A stretch of 64,000 bases of DNA, from positions 23,972,412 through 24,036,411 of the forward strand of contig NC_045139.1 in NCBI RefSeq assembly GCF_008831285.2. Reading direction: 5' to 3'. Both the position numbers and the translations under genes were made by a program. Positions within the stretch are counted from its first letter, which is position 1. The number at the start of each line of letters is the position of its first letter. Positions 34,180 through 46,629 of the stretch are shown here, in pieces. The notes below the pieces were generated by a model. It saw nothing but the letters and a program-made list of their open reading frames with translations, had not been told where the DNA came from and ran no database searches. Source of the stretch: Nymphaea colorata. Taxonomy: Eukaryota > Streptophyta > Magnoliopsida > Nymphaeales > Nymphaeaceae.

Positions 34180-34425
34180 TATCGACTTCATTCATTTTTA
34201 TGAAATGGCGTTATTTCGGTTCCATTTTTATTTTTGAGAGCCAATCTTGACGCACACATTGTTGATCTAATCGGGTTTCCACTTTCCATCTCCTCAACTT
34301 TGAGCGGTTTTTTTCACGGAAGTTCAAATGGCCGTTTTGGATGTTTCACGACTTCATTCATTTTTATGAAATGGCATTATTTCGTTTCCATTTTTATATT
34401 TGAGAGCCAATCTTGACCCCATCAA
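34180..34425. repeat. Direct repeat, ~78-bp units 167 bp apart
   Basis: The phrase CGACTTCATTCATTTTTATG and about 55 more bases up to GAGAGCCAATCTTGAC occur at 34181 and 34348 with few differences. The intervening ~90 bp is unrelated. This may be a local duplication or LTR-like debris. Confidence 0.65.
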
Positions 34426-34479
34426 GGTGAGTCATCATCAGTCATCCCTCTTTTCTCTTTCGAATTTAGGGTTTAGTCC

Positions 34480-34699
34480 CATTACTACAGTATGTGGTGC
34501 TCGGCTTCTTCCCTCTGTTAAAATCCCAACTAGGTTCCCTGGGTTTGCGAATCTGAGGAACCTCATGTTGAATCTCTTGCAGAAGACGAAGCGCTTCCAA
34601 GCCCGTCTGATCGGCAGCCTTGGACCTTTTCTCCCATCAGACGAACCCTTTCGCGTCCTGCTTGCCTACTTGGCAGCAATCGAGGGCCTGATTTTCAGG
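34480..34699 (+). other. Possible orphan exon, unrecognised
   Basis: A GC-richer open stretch (ending LAYLAAIEGLIF) runs to a good donor CAG|GTAATG at 34699/34700 and stands out from AT-rich neighbours. I cannot assign a family. It may be a 5' exon of a lost gene. Confidence 0.25.
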
Positions 34700-35459
34700 T
34701 AATGTTCATTTTATGGTTCTTTCTTTCATGCCCAAACCACTGCCTGTGAATAAACTCCTCTTCTAAAGGTACTAACTGTTTTTTTTTTTCTTCTTTTTAG
34801 TTGGCGTGGTGTCCTTGCTAGATGTATTCATCACCAAAAACATCTGGCGATCTGGGTTCTGATCAGTTGCAACAACAATGTAGCAATGACCACTCTTCTG
34901 CTTCTTCTTTTCATGGTTCTAACGTGTTCACAATTATGATTTAGTTCAAGTTCTTTTTGTAAAAAAAATTGATCTTTATACTACCAAAATTTTGATGTTA
35001 TAAGAGCCGTTCAGTTTTTAACTATTAAAATTTAAGTAAAAAAATAACTAACCTAATATATGTTTATCATCAACTCACTCTTAAGATCTTATAAAAATTT
35101 CAAAAAACTTAGTTTAATAATTAATTTTAATAAGTCTGGTTTTCATTTCCTACCCCCAAGTGCTCTGGTTTTTACCAACTTAGATGCTTCTTCTAAGAAA
35201 ATAAAAATAGAGGCACCGAGGTTTTGATTATTTGTTAAGAAAATTTTCATGTTCGATCCTACTTTTTACCAAAAGGACAATTTTTTGTTTTGTGAATAAG
35301 GAGCGATACGATTCGTTTAGGTAGAAACTTAGAACCGTTATGGTTACACTCCGGCTCGATTTGAACGTGGCATTCTGCGGTTTTGCATGTAGCATTGTAG
35401 CCCCGCACGTACCCTCATTCTCTCACTCACTGCCCACTTCTCTCTCTCTCTGTGAATCC

Positions 35460-36605
35460 ATGGACTCTTGAAGAGCCCGTTGGCATCTGCGTCAATCAAC
35501 ATCGGCCTCCTCTTTATCATCCTCGTACTGTTCTCCATCTTCAAGAAGCAACCAGGGAATGCCGTCGTATATGGCGCTCGAACCATGTCGAGGGATGAGG
35601 GGGCTTTCCCCCCCGCTACCAGGAAGACGCCTTCTCGTTCCGCAGGTTTCTTCCTTCTTTCGAACGGGTAGGGCCGGCGTTTCGGGTAACAGAGGACGAC
35701 TTGATGAGGAACTGCGGCCTGGACGCCTTGGTGGTCATTAGGCTCTTCAAATTTGGGTAGCCTTCTTTTGCTATTTTCTGATGTTGTTGGTTTTTTTCTT
35801 CCTTCTTGTTCTTCTGGGAATTTGGTGTCTGGGGCATGAAGATTGTTGCTGTGTTTCCCCTTTTGAAACAGTTTCTTGAAGTTGGGTGAGGGGAAATCCT
35901 GCGAGGAAGTATCACCTTAAGGTCTTTCAAATTTGATGGGACACAGAGTTCGATTTGTGTTGTGTAGCGGCAGAGATTTCTATCCGTCTAACAATTTTTT
36001 TTCTGACTTTTTCACTCTTGGTCAATAGAAATCGTTGGTCCACTCATTGGTCGTCACGTTTGATGGGCCTTTGCGGTATGGTCTTGTTCTTCTGATGGTA
36101 AAGAGGTTTGCCTTTTTCTTTTTCCTTGTCATGATCCATCGCTTTACTTTCCTTTTTCTTGCTTCTGTTTCTTTTCCGATGTCTGTTCCTTCTTTTTGTT
36201 GAATTCGAGTTTGATGGGTTTCGGATGTGGTTTGTGCTCTATGTTTACATCCTGCAAGTGAACTCTTTTCTTCCTTTCTGTCTGGATCAATGATTCTTGT
36301 TTTTTTCCCGTCAAATCCTTATTCTTCTTTTGAAATTCTCTCGACAGCATAATTTATGCATGAGATATTCTTATATTTGCAGTAAGCATGTTTTTTGGAC
36401 CGTTCTGTATGAAACTATGATTGACCATATTTGCATTTCTGTGCTTTTTCTTCTTCAGCACAAAGCTTTTTATGCCGTGTTCAGTAGTCGGATTACTGGT
36501 GCTTGTGCTTGTTAATTGCACAAGTCAAAAGAGATCCTCCAGAATCACCCTTTCATATTCGATTGATTCTTTTACCATATCGAATATTGGAAGACGATAT
36601 AATAG
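35460..36605 (+). pseudogene. OSCA/HYP1-type (DUF221, CSC1-like) channel, exons 1-2
   Basis: OSCA proteins are plasma-membrane, osmotically or mechanically gated cation channels. Exon 1 (to 35756) reads SINIGLLFIILVLFSIFKKQ then PGNAVVYGAR, the first transmembrane helix of the HYP1 branch. After a frame change in a run of seven C (35608-35614) it continues RYQEDAFSFRRFLPSFE and NCGLDALVVIRLFKF. Exon 2 (36459-36605) joins in phase and reads SVVGLLVLVLVNCTSQ then SIDSFTISNI, aligning without gaps to the family's second helix. Both exons have GT/AG borders. The ATG at 35460 is out of frame and meets a stop after three codons. No later exons were recognised. Two frame lesions and the missing rest of an expected ~700-residue protein indicate a pseudogene. 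Confidence 0.8.
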
Positions 36606-37806
36606 GTAATACATTCTTGGGTTATATGAATGTTAACAAGAATTATTATTCCTTATGATTTCCTGAAAAACATTGTTCTTCACGCTTACTATTTGGTGAA
36701 CTCCTTTTAAATTCACAAATTATTACTTTAATCTTGAGTAGGTTTGTTTTGCTGCAATGGTGAACTACACAATTCGTAACTTGTACGTGAGGATGAAAGA
36801 AAACCGATGCCATACACTGATCATTATCGTTTGATTCATTTTGCTGCAGAATTGTCAGGGCTCTTTCCTTGCTGGCATTCTTTTCATCTTAGTGAATGTT
36901 TTATGTCATATGCTTCTTTTCATCAGATAGTACTTTTAAGTCTTTGACTAACTATTTCCCAGCTTTCTTTAATAGAATGCATCTCGATCATATATTTAAT
37001 AGGCCATTTTCATCCATCAGCTTAGGGAAACATAAAAAAAAGAGTACTTACTTTGACATGCAATAAGACCGGGGCAGAGCTAAATGTGGGCTTGTGTGGC
37101 AGTTGCCCACACGGTCCACAAAAGTTTATGGATTTACATATTCTTTAGCGCCAACTGTTTGCTTATTTATTCTCCTTCGACATATTTAAAACTTTGGATT
37201 TTTTGCTATTCGTTCTTGTTTGGAGCTTGATTTAACAACCTTGGAATGACTGCCCAGATGATGCAATATTTTAATGATATTTTAGATGAAAAAGTCTGAC
37301 TCATGACACTTCATTGTGCTTCTTGATGCACCGTGGCTGTAGAATCGAACCATGTACTACTGGTGATATGCACTGTGATTCAGTTGGAGTAACTTTGCTA
37401 TGTTATAGAGCATATTGCTTAGTGTTTTATGCAATTTATACCTAAAATCCTATGACTTCAAGATCAGCAGTATTGTGAGGTGAAGATAATGTGGAAGAGC
37501 TTTTATGTTCATCAGGGGCGCACATGCATACACGATCATGTGCATACACGAATTGCAGATGAAGTGTTCTTTCATCAATCATGTGCATGCACGAATTGCA
37601 GATGAAGTGTTCTTTCATCCATGCATGCAAATGTTGGGATAAATAGTAATTACCATATTATGACTTTGCATTTTAAATTTTGTTTTAGTCAACCTTCATG
37701 ATTTTTTTTTCCGGCTTGTATATCCTTCAATACTCCTCTTGAATTTTCCAAGTTATTTAATTCAGTATTCTGCATTGTATGTTTTACACATAAAACGAAA
37801 ATATAG
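36606..37806. other. Intron-like; contains an 85-bp tandem duplication
   Basis: AT-rich, no exon recognised with confidence. A possible degenerate third OSCA exon (RLIHFAAE near 36828) lacks a proper acceptor. A 43-bp unit is duplicated at 37536-37620 (GCACGAATTGCAGATGAAGT phrase). Confidence 0.4.
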
Positions 37807-39610
37807 GTTGAGCTCCAAACAGTTGATGGGCTAGTGAAAGAAAGCACTCAGTGTGCTCCAAATGGTTATTATTTCATTCCAGTTTATGATAAGGTATCAG
37901 AAAAAGGTTCATTAGCTTTCTTATTTTTCTGGTTGCCTGGACGTTTTGTAAGTTTTTTGCTGGAAGTGTTGTAGTAAATTAAACTGCAGTGCTGTTCCAC
38001 TCCTAACAGATGTTTCTATCGGTTTTGTTCACTGTTTCTGTAAATGTCTCTTCTTCATTTAATGATTCCAAGAGTTTCCTGAATCAAGCTGCTGAATTTT
38101 GTCACAACATATTTTTCTGTCATGTAAAACTCAAGCCTCTGCAGTTTATAACTGTTTTCTGCATCAAAAACTTATTGGTAATGTACTTTTTAATGCTGCT
38201 CACTTTTTGATAAATCAATAGGTTCTGGTTACTTTAGTATCTGTTGGTCCTTTGTGCAGCTTTCATGTTCATTTACGTGCAACTTTCATGTTCATTTAGG
38301 TTTTAGGACACTTAATATATAAAAAATACCCCTTTGATATGAAACATCTGATAATGAATATGGTTCGGGAACTTTAGAGTTTAGAGATTTACTCTTCATT
38401 ATAGTAAATGGGTAAGAAGGCAGGTGAATTATTACAAAGTGAAAGATTGTTTTGTATATTTTGGTAAACAACATGGGGTATGGGAATTGCCCTGGAGTAT
38501 CTGTGTTGGAATGGCTTTTTTTTGACACAGATATGCCTGGGGCCCTGAGCGATTGAGTATGTTAGATGAGATTTGGTCAGATCCAATCCAAAACATTAAA
38601 CTTAAGAAAGGGAAAAAGAATGACACCCTTACCATGTACAGTTTACCAGCGAGAGGGAGAGAGAGAGAGAGAGTACCAGCAAGAAGAATCTGATGGTAGC
38701 GAGTTAAGACACCAGAGGGCAAGGGGTGAGCCACCAATGAGGGCAGATAACTTGCAAGAGAGAGATTGCGTGAACCGATGGCCTCCTAGAGCTGGGTTTC
38801 CCCTCCTTCATAATGACTGATGAAGAGAACCTGTATATATATGCTGCTGTGTTTTAACCCATATTGTCAATTGTCATAGATGCACCCACACTCATATCCA
38901 TATCCATGTGACACAGATATTTTGGTGGTGAGGTGGGCTGAATTGGTTGTTTCTGCTGAAGATCAGCTTTTAGTGATTGTCTTAGACTTAGTTGTTCAGT
39001 CTCTCAAATTTTTGTACAAAAATGTAAAATGTTCTTATGAATCACTAACTTAGAACTCCAACTCCTTTTTGATATTGAAGAAAGACTTTTGTGTTTGGCA
39101 TGTTTCTAGAAAGAAAACAACCTTATGGTACTTGGTCTATGTTCTTTTATCTATGTTTGGAACTTTATAATTCAGTCCTTATGGTTTTCTATTGCATAAG
39201 GTAGGTAAGAATATTAATTTATGGGCATTTATAATCTAGTATGGTCTTTTGGGGATATTACCTGAATGTGCCAACTATATTCCATGTATTTGTGCAATAT
39301 TTAGCTAAGACTCTCTAACATGTGCGGTATCAAGATGTCAGGTGCTTTCGTAGAGACGTATACACACACACATGCTTACATTTTCGCATATAATGAGCTA
39401 CCAATTCATCTAAGAGACAAAGGAATAAATGGTGTGGCAGCTTAAAGCCTTAGGCAGAAAGGATCTCTTCTCTTACTAACATTATGCATGTTCACTATGT
39501 TGCTGATGTCCTTTGTACTTACTAACATTGTGTATCTTGTGTTGTAACTTTAGGGTTCTTTTGTTGTCCAAATTAAGGGACCTCATGGATGGTCATGGGA
39601 GCCAGATCAT
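37807..39610 (+). pseudogene. NOMO (nodal modulator) N-terminal exons, orphaned
   Basis: NOMO is a large single-pass ER membrane protein of about 1200 residues. Exon 37807-37893 (acceptor ATATAG, donor GTATCA) encodes exactly 29 codons, VELQTVDGLVKESTQCAPNG through YYFIPVYDK, the near-invariant N-terminal block of plant NOMO. Exon 39554-39610 (acceptor TTTAG) continues in phase, GSFVVQIKGPHGWSWEPDH, ending at a GC-type donor (CAT|GCAAGT). The exon before (signal peptide and GCGGFVEASS region) and the many exons after were not found within about 10 kb. The surviving pieces are well conserved, suggesting a recent copy of a functional gene elsewhere. Confidence 0.8.
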
Positions 39611-42290
39611 GCAAGTTGCTGCTTTCTGGTCCCATGCTTGCCTTTAAAATTATGTTCTCTATTTACTTGTTGTCTTTTGTTAACTCCTTCAGTTACTTTC
39701 CTGAACCTTCTTACTTTTGGTATGTGACATGCGAACTTTGGCTGCCAATATTATCGTGTTTTAAATTAAGCTCATGACTACACGGAAGCTTGCATTCTTC
39801 TGCAACTGACAAAGCATTAGTTTTGTTCTGTTGGCAACTAGATCCCTGTTTCTTTTTCTAGTTAAGTATGTCCCTGAACTTTCAGTGAAAACGTGTAAAT
39901 ATGGTAAAGGATTCTCTTGATGTGGATCCAACTTCCACGTAGACTATTTGGCAGTATATATATGCCAAGGGCTTGAGGTTGTAATTGCTGGTTAAAGTAG
40001 TCCTGTATAGACTGATTTGCTATAATTGGAAAGGTTTGGATTGTGCGTCTTCTGGAAAGTTTTTCTCATCCCCACACCCAAAAAAAAAAAACACACCCTT
40101 CCCACCCTTAGGACTAGCTTGACGCAACTGTAGGACCTGAAGACACTTTCAGCAAAAGCTTGTTATTCATCTGAAACCAGGGGAATGTTAAAGATGTTAC
40201 CGCAGGAACTGGGATATAGTGGAGCAGCACAATAAGGATTTGATAACGAACTTCCCACATTACTCTCAATAACTGAGCATAAAAGATTGTAGTTAGCTGG
40301 CAGGAGAAAGAAGATGTGAGGTGTGGGATAGTGTGAAGATGAAGAACATTTATGAGGAAGATGAAGGAACCTCTGTGCTGTGTTGACAGTGCATACAGAT
40401 TCAGCTCTGGGCAGATTAAGGAGCTGAGATTGCTGATTTTGATAAAACAGGAGTTGTACCGGAGCCTGTGTTCCATTTATTACTAGAAAATATGGGAGTT
40501 GTTCGACAAGGCTGATGTCAACCAGTAATTTTTCAATCTATTTTACGTTTAAGTTGAAGGTTGTTAATCACATCCATATGTAAGTGTATAAGATGATGGA
40601 AGCATCTTTTCTACCATTGATTTTATAGATGGCTATGCCACACAGGTACTTGTCAAAGGCCCAAGTACACACATATTGTGTACATATATCATATATAATA
40701 TATGTAATATACTTGTATATGTCATATCTAACAATATATTATGTATACATATAATTTATATGTAATATTGCTTATAATATATTGCATATATTATACAACC
40801 TAGGATTATATATGTATATAGCTTATAACGTACGTTATGTATATGCACCATAATAACAATATATAATATATGTTTATAATCTGCTATATATGTTGTATGA
40901 GTTCTTTTGAGAATTTTAGAAAGCTTAAATGAAATTATTAAGAACTCATGAGCTGCTTATATATAAATGTTGGGTACTCTTAAGGAACTAACAACAAGAT
41001 TAAGATATACTTGACTGTGACTTAAGTATAGATTAACCTTAATTAATATAAGTTTAATTAAACTATTCCATAATTAAGAGTTACTAAATACCTTTCAGTT
41101 TGAAAGTAAATAGCTTCAAAATTGGGGACAAGATTGAAAAATAAAATAAAATAAGAGGGAGGTCGTTGCACGACCCCCATTTCAAGACCAAAAGAGAGGG
41201 ATAGAAGAAAGAGACGAGGGGAAGGGAGGAGACTGATTTTCAGGCGGTCAAATCAACAAGAATCAGGTATGGTGTCCCTAGCATCCCTTTTTGCTTTCGG
41301 AAATGGTTTTGATTCAGTTAATGCATAATTTCACACCATATTTTTGGAATCATGCTTATTTCATGTGTTGCACGCGTTGATAACTTTTGCTTGACCAAAA
41401 ATGGTGCAGACTGGGATATTATGCAAACCCCCAACTAGCCAGTTTGTGAAATAGCGTCTTTGCAGCTAGTTTTTGAATTGCCCGAGCCATTTTGCCAGTC
41501 GTCGGCGGCTGACCATGGCCAGTCCGGCTTGACCACAACTCTATCCGTGGCCACGTATTGCTGCTGGTGGTCCGCTTGGCTTGTTTTTGACTTCTTGAGG
41601 TGCACTGCGTACCTTGTCCTGTTTGGGGTTTGTTGTGCGCACGTTCCCATGCGAATGATTATGTTGTTGATTTTTCCATCACCTATGTAATTGCATGAAT
41701 AGTTGAACGTGATTGCATGAATAGTCAACTAGGCAACCTTTAGCAGACCTTATTATGTTTGGGGTGTTGTGCCATTTGACCATAGAAGTGTACCGCCAAG
41801 AAATGTTAGATTGATCCTCCCTAGTGGGGAATGAATCAAAATTATATCTGTTGCATGGCTTGTTCTTATACTTGTTACGTACTATTTATAGTTGCATGTT
41901 ATAATGTGGTATGTGGATGTGCTGCGTATATGACAGGTGGAGGTTGGAGTCATGACTGACGCCAATGTGATGTAACAGACCTAGTGAATTGCATATGGGC
42001 AGATAGATAGGCTTAGCCTTTGGATATGTGTTCTCTTGATCTCTTGATTCACTGTTATGTTTTGTTGGTTCATGATTATTGTTATGTTTTGTTGGTTCAT
42101 GATTATTAGTCTGATGTTAAAGAACCTGACTTGGGCTCCACAGGTCCTGCTCCTTATCATGATCATCTAGATGCATTAAGAAGTAAATTATTTAATTGTT
42201 CATGCGACATTATCGTGAAATGAAGAAAACATGCATCAATCTTTTCACTCCATAGCCGCTTTGCCACTCAGTTTCTTAGTTATTCGTAAT

Positions 42291-42331
<41 letters not shown>

Positions 42332-42640
42332 TATTTATATGATTTGTGAATTTATATGGTCAGGGTGTGGCCATAGAAGTCACACGCTACTCACACACAT
42401 CGCAATGCATTGCATTAGAGCTAAAGCCACCCAATAATTTTTATCGGGTGGCTGTGGAAGTAGGCCTGAACTAGAAGCTAAAACTCATTAAAGCTTGGCT
42501 GGAGCTCAAGCCGAGTATTAACCATGTACGAGTTCATGACTCAACTGGTTTATGTAAGCGGAATGGAGTTGTTCACTGAATCGGTTAGTTAAAGCGTGAC
42601 TCGGTTCAAAAGATAACTGGTTTGAGTTGTTGCAAGAAAC
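39611..42640. other. Intergenic or intron-like
   Basis: No gene recognised. It contains ATAT-rich sequence at 40670-40900, a perfect 27-bp tandem duplication at 42054-42107, and a TA microsatellite at 42293-42329. Confidence 0.45.
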
Positions 42641-42938
42641 AATTCGCACAACTCCTTTTTTAAATATTAAACCGCTTTCCAAATGTGACACGAACGATCG
42701 GGCGGCGGCGGAATTCTTTCTTTCGCTTCACCACTCATCCTCGGTGGTCGTCAAGTCCTCCGTCGCCTTGCCTTGCCTCTTCTTCGTCGTTCATCGAGTT
42801 CTTCACTCCCGACTACTGCTCTCCCTGGTCGGCCGCCGCGTCCTCCAACTCTATGACGGTCGATCTCCCGTCCGGCGTCCATACCTCGGAAGCTCCTGTG
42901 ACTACAGTGTCCCGTCGGTCGTCATTCGTCAGGTTACT

Positions 42939-42999
<61 letters not shown>

Positions 43000-43160
43000 C
43001 TCTGTTGTGGGTAGGTGGTAGCCGAACAGCGAATCGCTTCTCGGCGTCTCGAGCTCCCTTTTCTGTTCCACCGGCAGCCATCGGCCCATTGCTATTTACG
43101 ATGGCTGCCGATGGGAAAAATAAAGAAGGTGGGGGGGGGGGTTGGAATTTATGAGGTTTC
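42641..43160 (+). other. GC-rich, promoter- or first-exon-like block with (CT)n
   Basis: After 3 kb of AT-rich DNA the composition turns GC- and pyrimidine-rich (CGGCGGCGGA, TCCTCGG, CGTCGTTCATCG). A 54-bp CT run occupies 42943-42996, as is common in plant 5' untranslated exons. A small ORF (MAADGKNKEGGGGGW) follows. The long ORF through this block gets much of its length from the CT run, so I do not call it a protein. It may be the 5' end of the gene whose PPR remnant lies at 45.2 kb. Confidence 0.3.
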
Positions 43161-43649
43161 TCTTTGTGCTGTTTACCAACATTAGGGCTCCTTACTATGT
43201 CTGTTTCCCCTTCTCTTCCTCCCGGTAACTTCTATGCCCATTGCAGTCGTAGAATAGAAGTTTTGTTGGAGGATTTCAGGTATTCTTTTTTGGGTGTTCT
43301 CATAAGAACCGTCGACTGCATTTATTGTTTTCGATTCAATGTCTGTTTCCTTTCTTGTGTGAATTCTGTTGTTGGGTGTGATGCTTTGGTGATGTTTAGG
43401 CTTTTATGATTATTCTTGCTTTTGCTGATTCTGTTGTTGGGATTGGGTTCATGACGGATGCCTGTTCTTGGGCCTGGTTTGGATATGTTGGTCTTCAATT
43501 TTAACCTTAGTTTCGTGTATTTTGATTTTGCTGGTAGCCTGGTCTAGTTTTCATGATAACTGCTACTACTTTTATTGGTGTCGTGTGTAGGGTTTGTTCT
43601 CTCCTTGATGGTGATCCTCGCTTTTATGCTCTCTCTTTCTCCCATTCTC

Positions 43650-43652
<3 letters not shown>

Positions 43653-43703
<51 letters not shown>
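43653..43703. repeat. (CT)n microsatellite
   Basis: About 25 CT units. It is the second long CT run within 0.8 kb. Confidence 0.95.
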
Positions 43704-43704
<1 letters not shown>

Positions 43705-43724
43705 AGGATCTCAACTCTTATTGA

Positions 43725-44095
43725 CTATCTTGTGTTCCTTTGATTTAATGAGTTTGGTGATATCCTTGGTTTATTGTTTGAATGATTTTCTTTTTTTCCA
43801 AATTGCAGGATATTGTCTGATATGCAGACACTTACCGCAGAATGGATGTCAAGCACAGCCAACCCAGAAGCTGCGTTGGCACCGGTGTAAGGTACTCTCA
43901 TGATGAACAAGATAGACTAGTTTGTGTTCCTTTGATTCAGTGAGTTGGGCTTTATCATAGGTTTCCTTTTTTGAATTTAAGTTTCCAGATTGCAGGATAT
44001 TGTCTGCTATTGGGAAACTTTTCAGCAGATTGGATGTCAAACATACGTAACCTACAAACTGAGTTGCCACCAGTGCAGCATCCAGGTGAGGATTG
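43725..44095 (+). repeat. Tandemly duplicated exon-like unit, ~190 bp
   Basis: Two successive units share CTTGTGTTCCTTTGATT, a polypyrimidine stretch, the acceptor TTGCAG and GATATTGTCTG..., then GGATGTCAA and a downstream donor-like GGTACT or AGGTGA. The first reads RILSDMQTLTAEWMSS before a stop; the second diverges. This looks like duplication of an intron end plus exon, later degraded. It may belong to the PPR gene downstream. Confidence 0.5.
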
Positions 44096-45159
44096 CAATA
44101 GGAACAACTTTCACTGTTAGAGCAGTTGCTCTAACAGCAGCTCATGTTTGCTTTCATTTCTTACGCTGTTATGTTTCTCATGGTTATTTATTTCTAGTTG
44201 CCTGTTGTTAAAAAGATAACTATGTTGCATTTTCTAGTAGTATATAACCTTATTCCTGGTTTTTGGCACTTAAAGTTCAAATTTTGCTGTCTTATGATTT
44301 TGCTGCTCAGCATGATATCAAGTTGAATCATGTTTAAATTGTTTATCTGGCTCATTCTGTTAAAAATTTGAGTATATCTGGGAACAATATGTCACAATGG
44401 CTTATATCATTATTATATGGGGATCAATTAGTTAGTTTTTCTGGTCAAGGAATAGATACATGTATGCAAGTTCCTAAGGAAGGTGGTATAGGTATTGGGT
44501 CCCCCTTTTCAAGTTATTACTAATATTAATTTTCTCTGCATGCATGTCTTTTATGTGCAGATGTGCATGAGCATGTGTGAATGCATACGTGCATGGTCCC
44601 TATTCGAGACACTGTGTGAAGCGTTCGACATGTTGAGTTTTGGAAATAAATACATCTACATGTTAGACATTGTATTAGTATATATGAGTGTACTAATGAT
44701 TCTACTGAGAGGTATATCTGTAGCTTTAGTTGTTTAATGGTAACTAAAGTCTAAAAAGGGTAAAAAGCCTTTAGTAGCTTTCAGGTCAATAGGTAACCTA
44801 AGGACCTAGACTTTGGTAGCTAAACAACTTTTCTCTTTCTGAGATTAAGAAGGTGCTTGCATCACTACAATCATTTTCATTCTTTAGGTATACATCCTTT
44901 GGAAACTCTGAACTTACTCTTTTATGATATTGAAGAATTGCTTGCATCGATAAAATCGTCATATGCTAGTTGAACTTTTGATACTACTTTTGTCCGTGAC
45001 CTTCATGCTTAATCACTCTATGGTTTCAAACCTGATTTTAGAGTGGTGCTTTTTTGTTAACAAGTGGTTGTGTGATTTGTACAGTTAGCAAGGTGGGGTT
45101 TGCGCCTGAACCTATGTTTTTCTTTATCATTTACATTATCATATCATCTTATGTGGCAG

Positions 45160-45323
45160 ATATGTATACACAAAACTCTTGGCAATCCTTGGAAAAGCAA
45201 GGCGACCTGTAGAAGCTTTGGATATGGAACGGAGGGGAGTAGTTGGGTCAGCTAGTGTGTATTATGAACTGGCTTGTTGCCTTTGCAATAAATAAAGGAA
45301 GGTGTTGAGATGCTATGGTTCAG
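45160..45323 (+). pseudogene. PPR protein (DG1/EMB2279-like) fragment with internal deletion
   Basis: These proteins are organelle-targeted RNA-binding pentatricopeptide proteins. After an acceptor (GTGGCAG, ending 45159) the reading is YVYTKLLAILGKARRPVEAL, a hallmark of the family, then DMERRGVVGSASVYYELACC and LCNK. In intact proteins these blocks are separated by roughly 200 residues; here EAL runs straight into DMERRGV, so several PPR repeats are gone. A TAA follows LCNK, and the normal continuation GRWQDAM survives in another frame with W to C and Q to stop. A CAG|GT border closes the exon at 45323. Clearly dead. Confidence 0.75.
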
Positions 45324-46629
45324 GTTTGTCATTTTTAGTTTTAGCAATTTTGTCAGCAGGTATATTTTTCAACGAATTTCCTCTCTTCATGTCTTTCGTG
45401 ATTTATGACATTTTTTTTGTTCCTTTGGCGACTTAGGTGGTTTATTTTGTAATTCCAGGCTGCTGACGTATGAGTTAGTAATCTTCCTAGTCGATTTCAT
45501 AATATTTAAGCGGTTGTTGTAAATGATCACAAGGATTTTAGATGGCTACAAAATCTCAGGATGGCTTGTATTAAATTCTCTGAAGTATTTGTCTTGTGCT
45601 GAGTAAACATTGTTCCTTGTTGGATAAGCTTCAAACAGGGCTGACTCTATGCCAGTACTGTCAAAAGAGGGCCAGTTCCCTTAGTGCTTTTCCACTCAAC
45701 CGTCTCTACTGGGAACCAAAACAGAAAATGCTTTTACTCTTCCTAGTTAAGAGTGTTATACCAGTATGCATGTTCTCAGATTTTTTTACTTCCTTTAGAA
45801 AAGAGATGTTCGGTTATAATTTTTCCAAGTGTTTGTTTCATCTTTCTAGTTTTTATTTATGATTTTTCTTTAATTTTTAGGCGTCTATATCTCCATCAAA
45901 TAGAATACAATTTTGAACTTGTCTGCACTAGAATTTCCACTTAGGGAGATGAGGGTATTTTAGGACTTGCGTGGTGATTTTGCTTTGATTTCGGCAGATT
46001 GTTTTTTGTGTCTTATTGCTAAGAGGATTATCTAAAACCATTTAAACCATTCCAACTCGGCCTGAAAGTGGTTTTTAGGTGGATAGGAGAATGAGCTATA
46101 GAAGTAGCAATTTCCCGTTAGCAATCAATGATCCATCCCTTTGCAAGAAAACCTCACAACAGGAGAATTTGGAGAAGATTGCTTGGCATGATCGTCTCTT
46201 TTTTTGAGAGTTGAAGGAGAACCCGTCCCTTGTGGCATTATCCTTTTGCAAAATCGTCATTTCGCAAAGTCCTCCTCATGTAACTGGGGCACAAGACTGA
46301 TCTAACTTCGCTGGATAGTGGTACATTTTGAGCCTAACAGAGTCCAATCCCATAGTTGTCATTATCATGCATTTGATGATTTTACAAAACCCACCACACA
46401 GGATTGGTTTGTCCTGGGCTTCCTTTGGGATAAGATAAGAGCTTAACCTACACCATTAGTAAAACTTCCAATCAGTTGAGGACTCTTAACATTTATTTGA
46501 AATCATCACCATTAAACCAACCTTTTGTATAGAAGTCCCTAGGAGAGTTGGTGAAGTTCATTTTTCTACCGAACCAACCTACGTTGTTTTGCATTCACCC
46601 TCTTCTTTAGAGTAGAATTCCTTCCTTTT
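45324..46629. other. Intergenic
   Basis: No gene recognised. An 88-codon ORF at 45596 has no familiar motif. Confidence 0.4.

Noticed and set aside
36820-36900. Third OSCA exon (RLIHFAAE reading)
   Set aside because: Weak similarity and no AG acceptor at the expected place; could be chance.
42627-43154. 175-codon plus-strand ORF
   Set aside because: Much of its length comes from the CT microsatellite read as Ser-Leu repeats; no motif or splice support.
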